Both the position numbers and the translations under genes were made by a program. DNA of 64,000 nt from Polyangiaceae bacterium (lineage in GTDB: Bacteria > Myxococcota_A > Polyangia > Polyangiales > Polyangiaceae), in contig JADLAB010000351.1 in NCBI GenBank assembly GCA_020848455.1, positions 50,121-114,120 on the forward strand. Reading direction: 5' to 3'. The notes beneath the pieces were generated by a model. The model was given only the letters and a program-made list of their open reading frames with translations, had not been told where the DNA came from and did not search any database. How positions within the stretch are numbered: the stretch's first letter is position 1; each line of letters begins with the position of its first letter. Below are positions 60,174 through 64,000 of the stretch, in pieces.

Positions 60174-61546
60174 GCGCGGCTGTGACCATCCTTCACGCAA
60201 GGCGCGGCGGCCGTGAACCCGCGGCAGGCTTCGCCCGTGGCGACCATGCGGAGCTAGCCGATCGCCTGCTTGACGTGCTGGCCGACGAGCGCGGGCACCT
60301 CGTGGCGGCCGAAGGGCAACTGTGGCGCTACTTCGCGAGCGCGGGCCTTTGGCGACTGGTCGACCGCGACGAGCAACGCCGCACGGTGAAGGGCTTCGCC
60401 GGCGCGCCCAAGGGATCCGAAGGGATCTTGAAGGTGTCGAGCTCGGCCGTCGAGGGCGCGATCGCGCTCGCCAGCGCCGAGGTGGCAGAAGCCAAGTTCT
60501 TCGCCGACGCAGCGCCCGGCGTCGCGTTCGCGAATGGCTTCGCCGCCATCGTGAATGGTGACGTCGTATTGCGGCAGCACGACCACGCGCACCGCGCCCG
60601 TGCGGGTCACGAATTCGCGTACGCCACGGGAGCCGATCGTGAGCCGCTGCTATCGTTCCTTGCCGAGCTTTTCGCCGATTGCGAATCAGCAGAACGCGAG
60701 GCCCGTATCGCGTTCATGCAAGAGCATGTCGGCGCGTGCCTCGCGGGTATCGCGCCGACCTACCAGCGCAGCGCGTTGTGGCTCGGCCCGGGCGGCAACG
60801 GCAAGTCCACGGCCGAGCAGATCCTCTATCGCGGCGCGCTGCCCGACGGCACCACGGTGTCCCTCGCACCGCAACTGTGGGGCGAGCGGTTCCAGGCGGC
60901 GCGCATGATCGGTGCGCTCGCCAACGTCGTGGACGAGCTACCCGAGGCGGAGCTCATCAAGACGGGCGCCTTCAAGGCGATCGTGTCGGGCGAGCCGGTG
61001 CACGTCGAGCTGAAACACCGCGACGCGTTCGAGGCGCGCTTGCGCTGCGGGCACGTCTTCTCGGCCAACGCGCTGCCGGGCACGGCGGATCTCACCGAAG
61101 GGTTCTTCCGGCGGTTCGTCATCGTGCGGTTCGATCGCAGGTTCGACAACACGCCAGGTTGCCGGCCCGAGCTCGCGCGCGAGGTGGTCACCGCATGTCG
61201 ACCGGGCATCGCGGCGTGGGCGCTCGACGGGGCCGCTCGGCTCGTGCGGCAGGGGCGTTACACCATCCCGCCGGGCTCCGAGACCGCCATCGCGGAGTGG
61301 CGCAAGACCTGCGACTCCGTGGCGCTCTTCGCCGACGAGCGCACCCGGCCGGCCAAGGACGCCAGCGAGGACACCAGGGCCTCGGACCTCTACACCTCGT
61401 ATGCGGAGTGGGCGAGGGCCAACGGCCTGCGGGCGGTGTCGAGCCGCACGTTTGCACAGCGACTCGAGGCCCGGGGCACGTTCGGCGTGCACCGCAACGC
61501 GGGCACGTTCTACCCGGTGCGGCTGCGCCATGCGGGGGAGCAATGA
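60170..61546 (+). CDS. SF3/D5-type phage-plasmid helicase
   Basis: A 458-residue P4/D5-family helicase. Walker A 'LGPGGNGKSTAEQ' (K212), Walker B 'VVDELPEA' (D255, E256) and motif C 'FSANALPG' with a following 'FFRRFVIVRFDRRF' arginine region define superfamily 3. The N-terminal ~190 residues contain 'QLWRYFASAGLWRLVDRDE', typical of the D5_N domain. The C-terminal ~90 residues ('ASDLYTSYAEWARANGLRAV') look like the winged-helix end that binds an origin. The candidate origin lies 30 bp downstream. Confidence 0.9.
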   Translation: MSAAVTILHARRGGREPAAGFARGDHAELADRLLDVLADERGHLVAAEGQLWRYFASAGLWRLVDRDEQRRTVKGFAGAPKGSEGILKVSSSAVEGAIALASAEVAEAKFFADAAPGVAFANGFAAIVNGDVVLRQHDHAHRARAGHEFAYATGADREPLLSFLAELFADCESAEREARIAFMQEHVGACLAGIAPTYQRSALWLGPGGNGKSTAEQILYRGALPDGTTVSLAPQLWGERFQAARMIGALANVVDELPEAELIKTGAFKAIVSGEPVHVELKHRDAFEARLRCGHVFSANALPGTADLTEGFFRRFVIVRFDRRFDNTPGCRPELAREVVTACRPGIAAWALDGAARLVRQGRYTIPPGSETAIAEWRKTCDSVALFADERTRPAKDASEDTRASDLYTSYAEWARANGLRAVSSRTFAQRLEARGTFGVHRNAGTFYPVRLRHAGEQ

Positions 61547-61576
61547 TCCAAGTGCGCGAAAAGTCGTCGGCCGCCA

Positions 61577-61676
61577 TGACGCCAGTGACGCGAGTGACAG
61601 ATACCTTCCATTGTGGCCCTCTGACGCTCCAATCCCCGCAATGGAGTGCATCTGTCACTGGCGTCACTTCCGTCAC
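61577..61676. repeat. Inverted 9-bp iterons, candidate replication origin
   Basis: Each arm has three units with TGAC every 9 bp. The left arm is 61577-61613 and the right arm 61639-61676 in opposite orientation, matching at 31 of 37 positions, with a 25-bp centre. It follows the helicase gene directly. It is the first of three structures in the 361-bp gene-free stretch 61547-61907 (also 61777-61803 and 61846-61870). Confidence 0.6.
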
Positions 61677-61776
61677 TAGGACGGCCCGGCGCTCGCACCC
61701 CCACCTCGACGCCCGGAATCGCCCCTCGCCCCAGCGGCGCGAAAGTCCACCCCACCGTGGGCGCCTGCCGGCCCGA

Positions 61777-61803
61777 GGCATGCGGCTACCGTAGCCGCAT
61801 GCC
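61777..61803. repeat. Perfect 27-bp palindrome (13-bp arms, 1-nt centre)
   Basis: GGCATGCGGCTAC and GTAGCCGCATGCC are perfectly complementary around one C. A 1-nt centre disfavours an RNA hairpin, so it is better explained as a dimeric protein site or a cruciform near the origin. GCATGC is repeated shortly after (61818-61823). Confidence 0.55.
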
Positions 61804-61845
61804 ATGCGGTCTAAGCATGCGAAACTATTCACCTAACACGAACAA

Positions 61846-61870
61846 CCTGGCCAGAGAAACCTGGCCAGAC
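61846..61870. repeat. Two direct AACCTGGCCAG sites
   Basis: AACCTGGCCAG at 61846-61856 and AAACCTGGCCAG at 61859-61870, 38 bp before the ATG at 61908. They are the same motif as the sites near attL and attR. Here they could let the recombinase, or a regulator, control its own transcription. Confidence 0.55.
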
Positions 61871-61907
61871 GCGGCACGGCCGCGAAACCATTGAGGAAAA
61901 CGACGCC

Positions 61908-62380
61908 ATGACGATCGAACAGAGCCATGGCCGTGCTCGGCCCACACTGCCCCGCGCGAGCGACCTGCGGATCGTGAAATCCGACGCGTCGCCGACCGAG
62001 GGGCGGACGTCTGACGGACGCTTTGCCAGCGGGAACGCGATTGCGGGCCGTTCGCGGGGCGTAGGCGTGGCGCGCCGGCTCCTAGGCGGGGGAGCGACCA
62101 CGGCGCAAGCGGCGGCCGTCGCAGCGTCGGCGACGCGCCTCTACCTCGCGGTCCTGCAAGAGCTGCCCGACACCGGGCCCACCGTCCGCATGCTGGTCGC
62201 GCTGCAAGCCCGCCACGCCGCGCTCGCCGCGTGGTGGACCGACCGGGCCGGCGAGCTTGGGCTGGAGACCGAGGCCACTGTAGCGCCGAGCGTGTCGTGG
62301 CCTGGCTCGCGGCGTGCGGCCTGCCCGAGGGCTGGACGCCGCCGAAGCGCAAGCGCGACAAGCGGAGCCGGCAGGCGTAG
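61908..62380 (+). pseudogene. Small element gene with an apparent frame break
   Basis: The frame from the ATG at 61908 codes well to about 62275 ('TEGRTSDGRFASGNAIAGRS', 'YLAVLQELPDTGPTVRMLVA'). After that its codons lose the G/C third-position bias. The -1 frame takes over with clean codons ('AERVVAWLAACGLPEGW' then 'TPPKRKRDKRSRQA') to a TAG at 62378. One missing base near 62280-62287 would join them into a ~157-residue protein. It may be a frameshift mutation, a sequencing error or, less likely, programmed -1 frameshifting. Function is unknown; position before int is common for small element genes. Confidence 0.55.
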
Positions 62381-62441
62381 ACGTGAAAAGAGCTCGCGCG
62401 CCTGGCAGCGCCGAGCCCATGGCCACGAGGAGCCAAGCCTC

Positions 62442-63749
62442 ATGAGCACCAAGAACGTAGAGACACCGACCGAGAAGAGCAAGCGCGGACCGAAGCCGAC
62501 CGGCGGCTTGTTCCCGACGGCGAAGGGTTGGGGCGCCCGGTTGTGGGTCGTGGTCGATGGTGAGCGCATTCGGCAGCGCGTCGACCTCGGGACCACGAAC
62601 CGCGCCGTGGCCAAGCGCAAGCTCGCGCGCCTTGTTGCGGCGGGGGAAGCGGGGCAGCCGGGCCCCGCGGCGAACGCTGCCGCTCCCGAGACGGCAGACG
62701 GCTACGCGGCCGCGTGGCTGGGCGAGCGGGAGGCCCGTGGCGTGCGGTCTGCCGTGGACGAACGCCGCTGGTGGGCGCGGTACTGGGCCCCGGCCATCGG
62801 TCCGATGCTGCTCGGCGCGGTCAAGCCGAGCGACATCCGAGGCCTACTCGAGGACTGCGCCGCCGGGCGCGCCCTCGTGGACGGCAAGCCGCACGAGCCG
62901 TTGAAGCGCTTGAGCCTGGCGAACCTGCGCGGCGTCGCGAACCGCATCTTCGGCCGGGCCTGGCGCGACGAGTTGATCCCCGAGAACCCGGTTGCGCGGG
63001 TGCGGCTCGCGGATCTGGGCGCGCGGCGCGAGCCTCGACGCGAGCGCGCGATCCTCACGAACGCGGAGTTGCACGCCATGCTCATGCACCCGGGCGTGGA
63101 CCTGGAAGTCAAGGTCATGTCCGTCGTGGCGCGCACGCTCGGCGGCATGCGCTCGGGCGACGTGACCGCGTTGACCTGGGCCGACCTCGACGCGCCGGCC
63201 TTCGGTACCTGCCGCGTGCCACGGCGGAAGGCTGGGCGACCCCAAGTGCTAGAAGTCCCGGTGACGGTCCGGCCCATCCTCGCGGCGTGGTGGGCGGCGC
63301 AGGGGAGCCCCGCCCCCGAGGCGCCCGTGTTCCCGGTGCGCCGGGGCAAGCGCGCCGGGGCGCCACGGGTCCAGCGTGGCACGAGCTACGCCAAGCGGCT
63401 GCGTCGGGCCCTGCTCCTCGCGGGCGTCGACCGGCACGAGCTCCACCATGAGACCAAGCACACTCGGCCGGTGGAGTTTCACTCGTTCCGGCGAGCGTTC
63501 GCGACCGCGCTGGCGACCGCCGACGTGTCGCTACAGAAGGCCCAGATCTTGACCGGGCACAGCGATGCGCGGGTCCACATGGGCTACGTGGCGTCGACGA
63601 TTCGGGACGTGCCTCCGGCGGCCCTGCCGTCCCTGGAAGGCGTTAACCTGGCCAAAGCCCGGCCAGGTTCTTTGAAAATCCTGAGCCACCTTCGAGACTT
63701 GAACTCGAGACCTGCGGTTTACGAAACCGCTGCTCTACCACTGAGCTAA
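62442..63749 (+). CDS. int: Tyrosine recombinase (integrase), integrated-state form
   Basis: A 435-residue site-specific recombinase. Residues ~15-65 fit an arm-binding domain ('LFPTAKGWGARLWVVVDGER'), ~85-190 the core-binding domain, and the rest the catalytic domain with R237 ('TLGGMRSGDV'), H347-x-x-R350 ('HSFRRAFATAL'), H373 ('LTGHSDARVHMGY') and the nucleophile Y382. The last ~21 residues are encoded by the antisense strand of the tRNA-Thr, and the final seven plus the TAA come from chromosomal DNA beyond the att core. GAGGAG lies 9 nt upstream of the ATG. Confidence 0.92.
   Translation: MSTKNVETPTEKSKRGPKPTGGLFPTAKGWGARLWVVVDGERIRQRVDLGTTNRAVAKRKLARLVAAGEAGQPGPAANAAAPETADGYAAAWLGEREARGVRSAVDERRWWARYWAPAIGPMLLGAVKPSDIRGLLEDCAAGRALVDGKPHEPLKRLSLANLRGVANRIFGRAWRDELIPENPVARVRLADLGARREPRRERAILTNAELHAMLMHPGVDLEVKVMSVVARTLGGMRSGDVTALTWADLDAPAFGTCRVPRRKAGRPQVLEVPVTVRPILAAWWAAQGSPAPEAPVFPVRRGKRAGAPRVQRGTSYAKRLRRALLLAGVDRHELHHETKHTRPVEFHSFRRAFATALATADVSLQKAQILTGHSDARVHMGYVASTIRDVPPAALPSLEGVNLAKARPGSLKILSHLRDLNSRPAVYETAALPLS
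63645..63669. repeat. Right arm sites: inverted AACCTGGCCA / GGCCAGGTT pair
   Basis: AACCTGGCCA (63645-63654) and CGGCCAGGTT (63660-63669) face each other 14 bp from attR, within the 3' end of int. Same motif as near attL and before 61908, so probably recombinase arm sites. Confidence 0.55.
63683..63726. repeat. attR, right att repeat inside tRNA-Thr
   Basis: The 44-bp partner of 57090-57133. It forms the 3' half of the working tRNA and must have come in with the element. Identity breaks off just after TTTACGAAA in the anticodon loop, which places crossover in the anticodon-to-T-loop region, as usual for tRNA-targeting integrases. Confidence 0.85.
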
Positions 63750-63755
63750 GGTGGC
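63684..63755 (-). tRNA. tRNA-Thr (anticodon CGT)
   Basis: A complete 72-nt cloverleaf: acceptor GCCACCT/AGGTGGC, D-stem GCTC/GAGC, anticodon stem GCGGT/ACCGC with loop TTCGTAA, variable AGGTC, T-stem TCGAG/CTCGA with loop TTCAAGT, discriminator T. All stems pair fully. CCA is not encoded. The 3' half is element-derived and keeps the gene functional. Confidence 0.95.
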
Positions 63756-63771
63756 GATTGTAGGGGCGCCT

Positions 63772-63800
63772 TCAATATCGAAGAGCGCCGGCTCGCGCAA
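63772..63800 (-). promoter_or_regulatory. Promoter of tRNA-Thr
   Basis: On the minus strand, TTGCGC (63795-63800) and TATTGA (63772-63777) are 17 bp apart, a good sigma-70-like pair. Transcription would start about 9 nt before the tRNA. It lies on the chromosomal side of attR, so integration leaves it in place. Confidence 0.6.
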
Positions 63801-63815
63801 CGGTTTTCGGCGCCG

Positions 63816-64000
63816 TCAGCCGGTGGGCCCCTCCGCGGCGAAGTCGGCGAGCACGGCGGCGAGGGCCTCGGGTGCGGTCCAGTGCATCATGTGGCCCGCA
63901 CCGGCGAGCTCGACCCGCCGCAGCGGGGCGCCGATCGCGGCGAGGCGCTCGTCCTCGTCGACCGGGTGCCACCCCTCGGCGCCGCCGCCCACGAAGAGCA
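63816..64000 (-). CDS. Alpha/beta hydrolase, C-terminal part (5' end beyond window)
   Basis: The gene enters from the right edge and stops at a TGA at 63816. The ~60 visible residues read 'LFVGGGAEGWHPVDEDERLA' and then 'VELAGAGHMMHWTAPEALA', which is the catalytic-His strand-loop (GAGHMMHW) and final helix of alpha/beta-hydrolase-fold esterases or lipases. The nucleophile and substrate cannot be seen. Confidence 0.75.
   Translation of the reverse strand, partial: LFVGGGAEGWHPVDEDERLAAIGAPLRRVELAGAGHMMHWTAPEALAAVLADFAAEGPTG

Larger units (their letters stand above)
57090..63726 (+). mobile_element. Integrative element in tRNA-Thr(CGT), satellite-like
   Basis: About 6.6 kb bounded by a 44-bp imperfect direct repeat (41/44) of the tRNA-Thr 3' half. 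It carries an orphan integrase tail, two cargo-like genes (57461, 57855), two HTH proteins, an AEP-type primase, an SF3 helicase, an iteron-like origin candidate, a short gene with a frame break and a tyrosine recombinase. All genes are on the plus strand. No capsid, portal, terminase, relaxase or toxin-antitoxin gene is visible. It could be a phage satellite, an integrated plasmid or a mobilisable island; transfer would need a helper. Confidence 0.88.

Noticed and set aside
57090..63726. Calling the element a prophage
   Set aside because: No terminase, portal, capsid, tail or lysis gene can be seen. The genes support only replication and recombination.
63756..63762. TACAAT directly before the tRNA-Thr as its -10 box
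   Set aside because: It abuts the tRNA 5' end, so transcription would start inside the gene. The TTGCGC/TATTGA pair further upstream fits better.

Overview
The window is a 64 kb piece of a very GC-rich bacterial chromosome (third codon positions almost all G or C). It most resembles Myxococcota, probably class Polyangia. The clues are the many small lipoproteins, eukaryotic-type Ser/Thr kinases, an IgGFc-binding-type secreted protein, a metzincin lipoprotein and CBS- and EF-hand-fused enzymes. Genes are dense, lie on both strands and are often joined by ATGA or GTGA overlaps. No rRNA operon, CRISPR array or insertion sequence was seen.

Layout. 1-13 kb is housekeeping: a truncated secreted repeat protein, hisS, ruvX, a biotin carboxylase, an Hsp15-like S4 protein, xseA, a Bax-inhibitor-1 protein, metG, a CDP-alcohol phosphotransferase and a type II NADH dehydrogenase. 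12.6-24.5 kb is envelope biology: several lipoproteins, an APC permease, a 1437-residue metzincin lipoprotein, and five small lipoproteins sharing an eight-cysteine pattern, with a parvulin gene between two of them. 24.6-36.5 kb holds two Ser/Thr kinases, a GCS2-CBS fusion, a HAD phosphatase, an EF-hand transaldolase-like protein with altered active-site residues, an EVE-domain protein, typA and a fold-III PLP enzyme. 36.5-48.7 kb is a surface-glycan or glycolipid region: a methyltransferase, a GT2/PaaK-like fusion, an epimerase, three GT-C-like membrane proteins and a membrane alkaline-phosphatase-superfamily enzyme with Thr at the nucleophile position. 48.7-57 kb has a lipoprotein, a TPR-dynamin-like GTPase, a TM-TPR protein, TerC, a beta-barrel gene interrupted by an in-frame TGA, and an IgGFc-binding-type lipoprotein.

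57.09-63.73 kb is a 6.6 kb integrative element in the 3' end of tRNA-Thr(CGT). It has a 44-bp att direct repeat, an AEP-type primase overlapping an SF3 helicase, two HTH proteins, a candidate iteron origin, paired AACCTGGCCAG sites at both ends, and a tyrosine recombinase whose 3' end lies inside the tRNA. The left end of the element keeps an open frame that would extend the integrase by 82 residues in the excised circle. Integration therefore appears to swap the integrase C-terminus, as known for myxophage Mx8. No capsid, terminase or conjugation genes are visible, so the element is more like a satellite or mobilisable island than a phage.

The window ends in the 3' part of an alpha/beta-hydrolase gene. 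All functional calls come from reading the sequence and from family knowledge; no database search was run.
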